The position numbers were made by a program, and so were the translations under genes. Below, one piece after another: positions 24,241-31,575 of a stretch of 33,914 nt of DNA (its first letter is position 1; every line of letters begins with the position of its first letter). The stretch comes from an uncultured Muribaculaceae bacterium (lineage in GTDB: Bacteria; Bacteroidota; Bacteroidia; Bacteroidales; Muribaculaceae): assembly GCA_910578075.1 (NCBI GenBank), contig CAJTPK010000031.1, positions 1 to 33,914 of the forward strand, written 5' to 3'. The notes under the pieces are model-generated. The model made no database searches. It was not told the origin of the DNA and was given only the letters and a program-made list of their open reading frames with translations.

Positions 24241-24437
24241 CTTGTTTATCAACACTTGTTCTTGCTCGCTAAGGGTGCAGAAATGCTTGAAGATTTCGGT
24301 CGCAGGGCGGGGGTGCCGTGTAGCGGTAGAATTCACGGGTGAAGGGTATTTCATCTCCGATTTTGGTTTTGTCCTCGTTATACCAGAAATAGGGAGCGTA
24401 TGGAAGCACGTTGGCTTTACAATCTCTATTGTCAATA
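24241..24437 (-). pseudogene. C-terminal remnant of a type I restriction-modification methylase (HsdM), frameshifted
   Basis: The minus strand encodes NVLPYAPYFWYNEDKTKIGDEIPFTREFYRYTAP, closely resembling the conserved HsdM C-terminal tail (V-LPYAPD-W...KTK-GYEIPFTR-FY-Y-PPRP). At a G5 run on the plus strand (24309-24313) the frame shifts; in the next frame RPATEIFKHFCTLSEQEQVLINKL continues. Removing one base restores continuity. No catalytic methylase domain, HsdS or HsdR is present. Boundaries are approximate. Confidence 0.7.
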
Positions 24438-24509
24438 AATTGATATGATATACGAATTTACAAATAATTTCTAAAGTGCACAACTTCTTAAACAAAATCC
24501 GAACTGAAG

Positions 24510-25133
24510 TTAGTGTCCTTTGCAATGGCAACTTTCGAGGTGGTCATCAACAAAGCCGGTGGCTTGAAGGTGGGCGTAGCAGATAGTTGAACCAAAGAAT
24601 TTGAAGCCACGTTTCTTCATATCTTTGGCGATCGCGTCTGACTCCGGCGATGTGACTGGAATATCAGCCATTGTTGCCGGATGGTTGACTATCGGAAAAT
24701 CACCATGGAAGAAGGAGCGAAGATAGTTGAAGAAGCTGCCGAACTCTTTTTGAATCTCAATGAATAGTTTTGCATTGGAAATGCTCGACTGGATTTTACG
24801 GCGATTCTTGACTATTCCGTCAAATTTCATCAACCGCTCGACATCATCTTCAGTCATGACAGCGACTTTCTCAACGTCAAAGTTGTGAAACGCCTTGCGA
24901 TAGCCTTCACGCTTGCGAAGTACGGTTATCCACGCCAGCCTAGCCTGTGCGCTTTCTAACGTGAGGAATTCAAAGAGGGTATGATCATCGGTGACAAGGC
25001 GCCCCCACTCCTCATCGTGATATTTCACGTAAAGAGCGTCGTCTCCACACCATGGGCAACGATTCAGATTTTCTGATGCTTTTCGAATGCTGGTAGTCTT
25101 GGCCATACCGTTATCTATTTCTACTTTTGTCAT
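24510..25133 (-). CDS. tag: DNA-3-methyladenine glycosylase I
   Basis: This 207-aa protein carries the Tag signatures: RCPWCG with zinc-type Cys (26), YHDEEWG, FEFLTLESAQARLAW, the helix-hairpin-helix-like region and the C-terminal CYAHLQATGFVDDHLESC. The latter provides the His and Cys that complete the zinc site. Tag removes 3-methyladenine from alkylated DNA, starting base excision repair. The N-terminus is about 20 residues longer than the E. coli enzyme; a start at the internal ATG (25106, residue 10) is possible. It is a single gene on the minus strand. Confidence 0.93.
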   Translation of the reverse strand: MTKVEIDNGMAKTTSIRKASENLNRCPWCGDDALYVKYHDEEWGRLVTDDHTLFEFLTLESAQARLAWITVLRKREGYRKAFHNFDVEKVAVMTEDDVERLMKFDGIVKNRRKIQSSISNAKLFIEIQKEFGSFFNYLRSFFHGDFPIVNHPATMADIPVTSPESDAIAKDMKKRGFKFFGSTICYAHLQATGFVDDHLESCHCKGH

Positions 25134-25162
25134 TGGATGTGTCTCAAAATTGGGTTAAGAAT

Positions 25163-25465
25163 TATTGGTGTCCGGTAAACATGCAGAACCATCATAAATA
25201 TTGGACTTTAGATCTTGACAAGCCCCATTATATGGTCGAACTTTACGCAGAGGCACGGAGGCGCAAAGTCTTGAGTTGGCAAAACCGGTGATGGTGTAAA
25301 GATCACGGAGAATCGCGTGGCGATTTTGGCAAAGGCGCGGAGCGTGGCCGGACGGTCTCTGCGCCTCCGCAGGAGTGGTAACGACCTCCGCGTCGGGATT
25401 GAGCGGTATAAATCCTTTGCGCCTCCGCGTCTCCGCGTGATTAATATTTTTACCGGACACCAATA
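25163..25465. mobile_element. 303-bp MITE with perfect 17-bp terminal repeats
   Basis: The ends TATTGGTGTCCGGTAAA (25163-25179) and TTTACCGGACACCAATA (25449-25465) are exact reverse complements. Both are flanked by GTTAAGAAT (25154-25162 and 25466-25474), a 9-bp target duplication. No transposase is encoded. The interior has internal inverted repeats rich in GCGGAGGCGCAAAG-like units (for example near 25240-25270 and 25415-25440). The outer TA-TGGTG---TAAA pattern is shared with the IS4/DUF4372 remnant at 15638-16201. A non-autonomous derivative moved by a related IS4-family transposase is likely. Confidence 0.85.
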
Positions 25466-25547
25466 GTTAAGAATACAAAGTTATTACATTTGCGAGAGAA
25501 TCGTGCTTTTCAGAGTCTTAAAAGTGCGATGTGTCGGCAATTTTTCG

Positions 25548-25555
25548 TAAATTTG
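25548..25555 (+). promoter_or_regulatory. -7 box (TAAATTTG) for the META/GIY-YIG operon
   Basis: TAAATTTG matches TAnnTTTG and precedes the first gene start (25611) by 55 bases. No clear -33 box was seen. Confidence 0.5.
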
Positions 25556-25610
25556 TGGTATAATAGCGAAGTCTTCGCTATCCATAAGTTGTTTAAAATT
25601 GAATACGCCG

Positions 25611-26105
25611 ATGAAAAGAATCTTGTATATGCTGCCCGCCTTCCTTTTGATAGCATCGTGTAGTGGACAAAAGAATAATTCGCTATCTGACACTTCACAT
25701 GTGTCAGATACGGACAATGCCGTTTGCATCTCGATTGAGGGGCAATGGCTGCTTGAACATGTGGCAGTCAACGACACCCTTGAAGTGCGCCCTGCTGATG
25801 TTGATCCGGAATTTAAACTCTATGCGCATTTCTACAATGATAGCACATTCAACTTCCAGACCGGTTGCAACGCCATTGGGGGTAAGTATGTGCAGACTGG
25901 AGACTCCATAGTTATGAGCGATATGCTGTGTACAGAAATGGCTTGCCATGATATGCGTGTCGAGGAACTTCTAAAAGATGTTCTGCCTCAAGTGAAAACC
26001 GTTGACTGGAACAATGACTCAATCATGCGACTTAACACGCAAACTTCCGCTTATGTCGTTTTGAAGAAATGCGAAGCTAAAGTAAAATGTGTTGAGCCGA
26101 AATAG
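25611..26105 (+). CDS. META-domain lipoprotein (HslJ-like)
   Basis: A 164-aa protein with a lipoprotein signal (MKRILYMLPAFLLIASC, lipobox IASC). The META domain follows: IEGQWLLEHVAVNDT... then FNFQTGCNAIGGKYVQTGDSI and MTCTEMACHDMRVEELLKDVLPQV-like sequence. META domains occur in HslJ, a heat-induced outer-membrane protein linked to novobiocin resistance, and in other secreted proteins. I chose ATG at 25611 over 25599 because it gives a normal Lys/Arg n-region. It is the first gene of a tight operon (2 bp to the next). Confidence 0.82.
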   Translation: MKRILYMLPAFLLIASCSGQKNNSLSDTSHVSDTDNAVCISIEGQWLLEHVAVNDTLEVRPADVDPEFKLYAHFYNDSTFNFQTGCNAIGGKYVQTGDSIVMSDMLCTEMACHDMRVEELLKDVLPQVKTVDWNNDSIMRLNTQTSAYVVLKKCEAKVKCVEPK

Positions 26106-26107
26106 TC

Positions 26108-26857
26108 ATGGAGTTTAGCACATCAGTTCAAGAAGCCCTTGGACATTATGTATATTGCCTTGTTGATCCAAGAGACAATAGAATTTTCTATATTGGTAAG
26201 GGACAGGGAAATCGTGTCTTTGCACATGCCAATGACGCTCTCAATGAAGACGTGGAAAGTCTGAAACTTGAAACTATCAGGAATATTCGCCATTCGGGAT
26301 TTGATGTGGCGCATTATATTATTAGACACCGATTGACAAAAGAAGAGGCATTCATGCTGGAATCTACCCTTATTGACTTTTTGACATACCCGCAATTTAA
26401 TCTGAAATCGGTATTGACAAATATAGTCAGTGGTCATCATCAGTGGGATGAAGGCATCAAGACGGCAGATGATATTCAGACCATTTATGACTGTCAACCA
26501 ATTGAGATAAGAGACGATGAAGGAATATTGTTAGTGAGTCTCAACAGGAGTTATAACCAAGCTAAGGCAGATGGTGTATATCAAAGACTGAATATTTTTG
26601 AAGCAACACGTAAATATTGGGGCATTGGCAAAAAGAGACCCGAGGCAATCAAATATGTACTTGGAGTTTATCGCGGAATTGTTCGTAGTGTGGTGAGAGT
26701 TTCTGGTTACAGATGGACAAAGAAAGCCGATGACGGGACAATATTTCCTAAACCAAGATGTTGCTTTGACGGGCAACTTGTAGAGGATTCGCCCTATTTG
26801 AATAAAGACATTTCCGCATATCCGTTTGGCAGTGGGAGTGCTATAAGGTATATATGA
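26108..26857 (+). CDS. GIY-YIG (LEM-3-like) domain protein
   Basis: In this 249-aa protein the N-terminal domain has HYVYCLVDPRDNRIFYIGKGQGNRVFAH (14-41), a GIY-YIG nuclease core in which the first motif is YVY. Then come the conserved RHRLTKEEAFMLESTLIDFL with the metal-binding Glu, and a terminal Asn (FNLKS). This matches the LEM-3-like subgroup. Residues 120-249 form a second domain with NRSYNQAKADGVYQR and ATRKYWGIGKKRPEAIKYVLGVYRGIVR, often found with such nucleases as I recall. It probably nicks DNA, perhaps in repair or defence. Tightly coupled to its neighbours (2 and 6 bp). Confidence 0.8.
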   Translation: MEFSTSVQEALGHYVYCLVDPRDNRIFYIGKGQGNRVFAHANDALNEDVESLKLETIRNIRHSGFDVAHYIIRHRLTKEEAFMLESTLIDFLTYPQFNLKSVLTNIVSGHHQWDEGIKTADDIQTIYDCQPIEIRDDEGILLVSLNRSYNQAKADGVYQRLNIFEATRKYWGIGKKRPEAIKYVLGVYRGIVRSVVRVSGYRWTKKADDGTIFPKPRCCFDGQLVEDSPYLNKDISAYPFGSGSAIRYI

Positions 26858-26863
26858 TTAGCC

Positions 26864-27982
26864 ATGAGAATAATTAGCTGGAATATAGACGGCATAGGCC
26901 GACTATATAATGAACTGATACAACTCGCAGAGGAGTATCTGCCGGATATTATTTTTCTCCAGAAGATAAAGAATCAGCAGGGCAACGCCAACTTTCCAAT
27001 TGAAGGTTATCATCAACTTTGGTGGTTTGGAGACTCAGCTCCGTACAGTGGAGTCGCTACATACTGTAAGGAATCTATTACACTCAATCATTTGCCAATT
27101 CCAGAACTGAGTGAAGACGGACATTTCCAGATGTATGGATTAGACGATTTGTGCATCTGTAACGCCTATGTCCCTTACTCGAATACGGCTTTGCCGGAAT
27201 CAATAGAGTTTCGCAAAAGATGGAATAAGACCCTGTATGATGTGGCAACCAGGATAACGAAAGATGCGAAAATGATTATCCTCGGCGATATGAATATAGT
27301 TCACACGGAAATGGATAATGACGGTCACGCACCTCTCCAGCAGAAAAAAGGTTGCTTCTTCGATTGGGAGCGTTATGACTTCGATAGGTTGTTGGCTGAT
27401 GCTCATCTTATTGACTCTTTTAGAGAAACGCATCCCCATGAGACAAAATACTCTTATTACTTCGATAACCTAAGGAAAGTACTCCAGTCGGGGTGGAGGA
27501 TAGACTATGCTCTTGTCAGTGAATCGCTGATGCCACAAGTTGTCAACTCAGACATTCTTACAGACTTCGGAAGTGGTAAAAGCGTTCCAATTATTCTTGA
27601 TTTGGCTCTGCCATTGGAACAAACCGAAAAATATCGTGGCGAAGTAGAGTTTTCCAAAAAAGAAAGAAAAATAGCGAAAGATATACTCAGAAAAGGAATT
27701 TTGAGCTATCACCAAAATTGGCAGAATGGTATAGCCGCATTGATTCAAAGTCCATACGCGGAAAATGAAAACTCCTTTGACCGGAGTATGGAAATAACGC
27801 GTCGTGCAAAGAATTTTTATAAGGAAGCAATGAGATTGGAGGAGCTATACGACAAATTTTTGCTTCCTTCCGGAATAGCAATGTTCCTGAAAGAAGGTAA
27901 TCTCTCGAGGGAAGACCTAAAAGATTTACCCAAAGAAACACAAAACCATCTACTTTACAAAGCAAATAAAATGAGAGAGTAA
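26864..27982 (+). CDS. Exonuclease III/EEP-family protein with substituted catalytic residues
   Basis: In this 372-aa protein residues 1-245 align with the endonuclease/exonuclease/phosphatase fold: RIISWNIDGIG (Asn7), LPDIIFLQKIK, GDMNIVHTEMDND, GWRIDYALVSE. Two hallmark residues are altered. The metal-ligand Glu of the LQEtK motif is Lys (LQKIK, about 34), and the C-terminal SDH-P motif is replaced by SGKSVP, losing the catalytic His. Residues 250-372 are an added helical, Lys/Glu-rich domain. It may be a non-catalytic DNA-binding protein or act on altered substrates. It is the third gene of the META/GIY-YIG operon. Confidence 0.78.
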   Translation: MRIISWNIDGIGRLYNELIQLAEEYLPDIIFLQKIKNQQGNANFPIEGYHQLWWFGDSAPYSGVATYCKESITLNHLPIPELSEDGHFQMYGLDDLCICNAYVPYSNTALPESIEFRKRWNKTLYDVATRITKDAKMIILGDMNIVHTEMDNDGHAPLQQKKGCFFDWERYDFDRLLADAHLIDSFRETHPHETKYSYYFDNLRKVLQSGWRIDYALVSESLMPQVVNSDILTDFGSGKSVPIILDLALPLEQTEKYRGEVEFSKKERKIAKDILRKGILSYHQNWQNGIAALIQSPYAENENSFDRSMEITRRAKNFYKEAMRLEELYDKFLLPSGIAMFLKEGNLSREDLKDLPKETQNHLLYKANKMRE

Positions 27983-27984
27983 CG

Positions 27985-28407
27985 ATGGTAAAGGTTGTCT
28001 ATAAATCGAAGATTGATTGGTGGGTGTGGTTGGTTTTCCTGTTCATGGCAGGCGTCACTGTTACCGTAGCTATAGACTCGACATGGTGGGTCGTGCTTTC
28101 ATTCGGAGGCACTATGCTGATTTGTGCTTTTCTTATAGTCGGCTGTTGGTATGAGATAGACGGCGACCAACTTGTGGTGTATCAGTTCTTCAGACCGAAC
28201 CGTTTCCCCATTGATAAAATAGCGGAAGTGAAGAAAACAACCGGGATTCTTGCTATCGCCGGAATGTCATGTCGCAGGGTGTCGATTAAATTCACAGACC
28301 GCTCCGTAATGAAAAGCGCAATGCCGTTGGAAATATCTCCCAAAAACCGCGATAGTTTTATGGAACAGCTCAAAGAAATAAATCCTGCGATTGTTATAAA
28401 GGAATGA
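27985..28407 (+). CDS. Bacterial PH-domain membrane protein
   Basis: This 140-aa protein has two transmembrane helices near the N-terminus (about 11-28 and 34-52), followed by a bacterial PH-like domain: WYEIDGDQLVVYQFFRPNRFPIDKIAEVKKT...RRVSIKFTDRSVMKSAMPLEISPKNRDSFMEQLKEINPAI. This topology is typical of PH-domain proteins of the bPH group with unknown ligands. It starts 2 bp after the EEP-like gene and overlaps the next ORF by 4 bp. Confidence 0.78.
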   Translation: MVKVVYKSKIDWWVWLVFLFMAGVTVTVAIDSTWWVVLSFGGTMLICAFLIVGCWYEIDGDQLVVYQFFRPNRFPIDKIAEVKKTTGILAIAGMSCRRVSIKFTDRSVMKSAMPLEISPKNRDSFMEQLKEINPAIVIKE

Positions 28408-28607
28408 AGCGACTCAATTACATATCTCTCGTAGCTAAGATATTTGGCTGCGGTATCGTTGGCTTAACAACGATTGTCTCAGCGTGTAAATCCGGAGGTA
28501 ATGTTGCAGGACAAATAGAAATATCAGGTAAAATCATTGATAGCGAGGATGGGTCTCCGCTTAAAGATGCAATCGCAGATGCAACATTGTTCTCGATTGT
28601 ATCCTAA
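28404..28607 (+). pseudogene. Truncated lipoprotein (carboxypeptidase-regulatory-like start)
   Basis: 67 aa: MKRLNYISLVAKIFGCGIVGLTTIVSAC is a lipoprotein signal. After it comes EISGKIIDSEDGSPLKDAI, the usual start of a carboxypeptidase-regulatory-like beta-sandwich. The frame then ends after about 15 unrelated residues. Radical-SAM-associated lipoproteins begin this way in Bacteroidales, as I recall. The gene appears cut off; downstream is unrelated mmcQ. Confidence 0.5.
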
Positions 28608-28656
28608 TCGGCTGCAGCTGCCCTCAATGTCAGTCGACAAAATACAGAAAGCCGAT

Positions 28657-29244
28657 ATGAATATAGAGGAGTTCAGAGAATATTACCTTTCCCTTGGGGA
28701 GTTCAGAGAATATTGCCTTTCCCTTGGGGAGGTTACAGAGAAGACACCCTTCGGGAAGTTTGCGGCGAGATTCGACTCGGTGCTGGTGTTCTATGTCTGT
28801 GACCATGTGTTCTGCATGGCAGATATGAATGATTTTACATACGTGGTGGTAAAGGACACACCTGAAAAGATAGCCGATTTACACGAGACAAAGCAATCAG
28901 TAGAACGTCAGCGAAATTTGATGGCGAAATACTGGATACAACTCAATCTCGGTGGTGACATTCCCGTATCCGGCGAGACGATAATTCACGAGCAATACCT
29001 GCCAGCCGTTTTTCGCCATATTGTTGGCATAGAACTGCTGAGCGGCGTTTACACGGCTGCCTCCGACAAAACCTCCACCGTGGATGTAAATCATCGTAGG
29101 GTAACCGGCGGAGTCCGGCCTTACCGAGTTGTCCACATATCTGTCAAGGCGCAATGTATCCTTGTCAACGATTGCGAATGTATGGGTGCTTCTTACCACT
29201 TCGGCACCTGCACTGAAAGCGGCAAATACCAGTATGAATGTTAG
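28657..29244 (+). pseudogene. MmcQ/YjbR-like gene fused to antisense esterase sequence
   Basis: The 5' part (about 105 codons) encodes an MmcQ/YjbR DNA-binding-like domain: EYCLSLGEVTEKTPFGKFAARFDSVLVFYVC...YWIQLNLGGDIP. Near 28975 the frame runs into sequence antisense to an esterase and continues to 29244, giving a 195-aa chimera. The N-terminus carries an in-frame 30-bp tandem duplication (EFREYYLSLG then EFREYCLSLG, about 28669-28728). Only the last helix of the MmcQ fold seems lost, so partial function cannot be excluded. Confidence 0.7.
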
Positions 29245-29265
29245 AATCTGATAAATCTTCTTCAT
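28975..29265 (-). pseudogene. N-terminal fragment of a secreted alpha/beta hydrolase
   Basis: On the minus strand, MKKIYQILTFILVFAAFSAGA is a signal peptide. It is followed by VVRSTHTFAIVDKDTLRLDRYVD and the oxyanion-hole motif MIYIHGGGFVGGSR of carboxylesterase/lipase-like hydrolases. The sequence breaks off after LLVNYRLAG (about 28,975), before the GxSxG nucleophile. It meets mmcQ tail-to-tail at the same junction, so one deletion removed both 3' ends. Confidence 0.75.
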
Positions 29266-29308
29266 AAAAACAACTTATATATTTGTAGTATAAAAATTTG
29301 CCATTCGG

Positions 29309-29974
29309 TCATGGTTTAGCGTAAGTCGATTGTTTGCGGTGGTTATAGAGTTGCCAGGAGTTGTATATATTGTGCCATACGCTGTAAAGTCCCCCCTCCA
29401 TAGCAGTGACGGGTGAGAGGAATGTGTATACCATCCAGATTATAAAGACAGTATTCTTCTGTCCGAGAGCCTGTCCTCCTTCAATCTGTTGCCCATATAT
29501 CCGTCCGATTTTCTTACCGACAAAAAATTGCATCATGCAGCAAAGGAATGTGACAAGAACTATTCCCACGAAATAAACAGGGCTGATATGGCTGTTGACT
29601 ATTGCTTTCATTGTTACTCCGATTGCAAGGCTCAATGCCACTGCCCACAGGTAGAAAGGGAGGTCGCGGAATTGTGTCAGACGGTTCACGAGCGATGGTG
29701 CGTATTTTCTTATAGTCCATGCCAATATCAGAGGGCTGATCAGAAGAGGGAATACTTTGCCGATTATCAACGAAAATGTCGATATAAATCCCATATCGGG
29801 AAGAGGATGGGCAATCGGCAGTAACGCCGGGGCGGCAACAGCTATGGCGAAATTTATAAGAATTGTATATGTGGTGATTTCTGCCGCGTTGCCATTATTT
29901 ATAGATATTTTCGATAGCAGCAATTGGTGTAACTTATTTAACAAAAATAACTGATATTGGAAGAGTACACACAT
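29309..29974 (-). pseudogene. N-terminally truncated bile-acid:sodium-symporter-like transporter
   Basis: 221 aa with about six hydrophobic segments. NGNAAEITTYTILINFAIAVAAPALLPI, VFPLLISPLILAW, FYLWAVALSLAIGVTMKAIV and the C-terminal GQALGQKNTVFIIWMVYTFLSPVT resemble the second half of BASS-family transporters, normally about 310-340 aa. Roughly the first 120-130 residues are missing; the ~35 residues before the family match (MCVLFQYQLF...) look unrelated. It is probably non-functional. The junction lies near 29,900. Confidence 0.7.
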
Positions 29975-30019
29975 CAGCCTTTCATTTTATCATTTGAATA
30001 TGATTAAACCTTTCAACTC

Positions 30020-30031
30020 TTGATTAGTCAA
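30020..30031. promoter_or_regulatory. MarR-type operator candidate upstream of the DsbA-like gene
   Basis: TTGATTAGTCAA is a 12-bp imperfect palindrome 55 bases upstream of the DsbA-like start codon. Its exact reverse complement (TTGACTAATCAA) overlaps the promoter of the marR gene at 31092-31103. Confidence 0.6.
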
Positions 30032-30086
30032 CAATTTCTTGGAGTGGAATGTTTTGATTTTAAAAACTTACAAAACAAGATATACT

Positions 30087-31010
30087 ATGGAACAGAAAAA
30101 AGTAGTCGTAACAAACTTCACCGACCCTCTCTGCACATGGTGCTGGGGGCTCGAGCCGGTGTTCAGAAAGTTGGAGACACATTTCCCCAGCGAGATTGAG
30201 TTCCGCTATGTCATGGGCGGTCTCGTTGAGAACATCGAGGAGAAATGGGATCCGACAAACGGCATCGGCCATGCTGACATTCCACGAATCAACCAACAGA
30301 TTGAGGCTCACTGGAAAGATGCAGAACGCCGTCACGGCATGCCCGTGAGGGGAACCAGTTTTACACTCTTCTCGCGTGAATTTCCTTCCACCTATCCGCA
30401 GAACATAGCATACAAGGCAGCCCAGATGGTTGACCAAAAGAAGGCCGACCGATTCCTTCGGAGAATGAGGGAGGCTTCGGCTGCGGAATACCTTATGACC
30501 TCTCATCCTGACGTGATTGACAAGCTCGCCGCTGATGTATGTCTTGACCTCAAGGAATTTCACAAGTATCTCGAGGACGGCTCGGCTGAAAAGGCGTTCC
30601 GAGATGACCTGAAGATAACCCGCGTTTTCGGGGTAACAGGTTTCCCGACTTGTCTCGTAAGTTATGGCGACAAGCAGGTGCTTCTCCGTGGCTACAATGA
30701 CTATGACAAATTTGTCAAGGTCATTGAGATGGCGAGCGATGGCAAGATGAAACCGGTGAATAAACCGAGATACGACGATGAGCAAATGCTCAATTTCATC
30801 AAAGACCATGGCCGTCTGGCTCTTGCCGAACTGAAGGAGGCATTTGACTTCCCCGACGCTAAAAGCGCTGATGCTTGGGTGAAGAAAATGGAAAAGGAAG
30901 GGAGGGTGAAAATCAACCCTGTAGGAGAAAGTTACTTTATCGAACCTGTAACAATCCCTGAGGTTGTTGGAGGCCATTACTGTGACACAGCTGCGGGTCA
31001 ATGTGTCTGA
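30087..31010 (+). CDS. DsbA-family (FrnE-like) thioredoxin-fold protein
   Basis: This 307-aa protein opens VVTNFTDPLCTWCWGLEP, with redox motif CTWC at 16-19. The helical insertion typical of DsbA/FrnE oxidoreductases follows, then the cis-Pro loop GVTGFPTCLV. The C-terminal third (about 230-300) looks like a winged-helix-type extension (LALAELKEAFDFPDAKSADAWVKKMEKEGRVKI) and ends in a second cysteine pair (CDTAAGQC). No signal peptide, so it is cytoplasmic. A thiol/electrophile stress role is likely given the shared operator with marR. I chose ATG at 30087; the frame upstream includes spacer sequence. Confidence 0.85.
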   Translation: MEQKKVVVTNFTDPLCTWCWGLEPVFRKLETHFPSEIEFRYVMGGLVENIEEKWDPTNGIGHADIPRINQQIEAHWKDAERRHGMPVRGTSFTLFSREFPSTYPQNIAYKAAQMVDQKKADRFLRRMREASAAEYLMTSHPDVIDKLAADVCLDLKEFHKYLEDGSAEKAFRDDLKITRVFGVTGFPTCLVSYGDKQVLLRGYNDYDKFVKVIEMASDGKMKPVNKPRYDDEQMLNFIKDHGRLALAELKEAFDFPDAKSADAWVKKMEKEGRVKINPVGESYFIEPVTIPEVVGGHYCDTAAGQCV

Positions 31011-31032
31011 TGCACACCCCACTATATAATAT

Positions 31033-31070
31033 GCTCCTCATCATCTGATGACTGATGGGGAGCTTTTTTT
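31033..31070 (+). terminator. Rho-independent terminator of the DsbA-like gene
   Basis: GCTCCTCATC (31033-31042) pairs with GATGGGGAGC (31054-31063), one T-G wobble, followed by seven T residues. Confidence 0.88.
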
Positions 31071-31091
31071 CTCCAAATCCCTTTTGTATTA

Positions 31092-31122
31092 TTGACTAAT
31101 CAACGTATTTTTATTATCTTTG
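31092..31122 (+). promoter_or_regulatory. marR promoter with overlapping operator
   Basis: TTG (31092-31094), 20 bases, then TATCTTTG (31115-31122) fits the Bacteroidetes promoter. The palindrome TTGACTAATCAA (31092-31103) covers the -33 box, so binding there would block transcription. This fits autorepression by MarR. Confidence 0.7.
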
Positions 31123-31146
31123 CACTTTATTATTTATACGCCCGAT

Positions 31147-31575
31147 ATGAGAAATGAAATTATCAACCGTCTGGGTTTTATGATGGAGCAGGCACTTGGC
31201 ACAATGACTGGAACACTTGCCGATGCCTTCAAAGCAAAGGGCATAGACCTCCCTCACTCCCAATATGCAGTCATAAGGCTCTTATATGTCTCCGATAGTC
31301 CCCTCACACAGGTAAAGATAGCAGAACTTCTAAAGAAAGATGCAGCGGCAATCAAACGCACTGTGGATATACTTGAACGGAAAGGCCTTGTAGAGCGTGT
31401 AGCCCACAATGGCAGAACTAACAAGGTTGTATGCACAGAAAAGGCTCTTGCGATGAAAGAAGAGTTGACAACAGTAGCCAACAATACACTCCACACCATA
31501 TTCGGAAATTTCACCGATGCCGAACTGGATGCATTCATAAACACCCTCGGCAGGATTGCCGAAGCCAAGAAATGA
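31147..31575 (+). CDS. MarR-family transcriptional regulator
   Basis: A 142-aa protein with the MarR winged helix: IDLPHSQYAVIRLLYVSDSPLTQVKIAELLKKDAAAIKRTVDILERKGLVERVAHNGRTNKVVCTEKALAMKEEL, flanked by the two dimerisation helices. I chose ATG at 31147, 24 bases after the -7 box. It overlaps the MFS gene by 4 bp. The shared palindromes at 30020 and 31092 predict that it represses itself, the MFS pump and the DsbA-like gene. No cysteine is placed as in redox-sensing OhrR, so the inducer is unknown. Confidence 0.88.
   Translation: MRNEIINRLGFMMEQALGTMTGTLADAFKAKGIDLPHSQYAVIRLLYVSDSPLTQVKIAELLKKDAAAIKRTVDILERKGLVERVAHNGRTNKVVCTEKALAMKEELTTVANNTLHTIFGNFTDAELDAFINTLGRIAEAKK

Noticed and set aside
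30060..31022. 320-codon open frame on the minus strand opposite the DsbA-like gene
   Set aside because: The plus strand has the CTWC motif, cis-Pro loop, a leader and a terminator; the minus frame has no recognisable domain.
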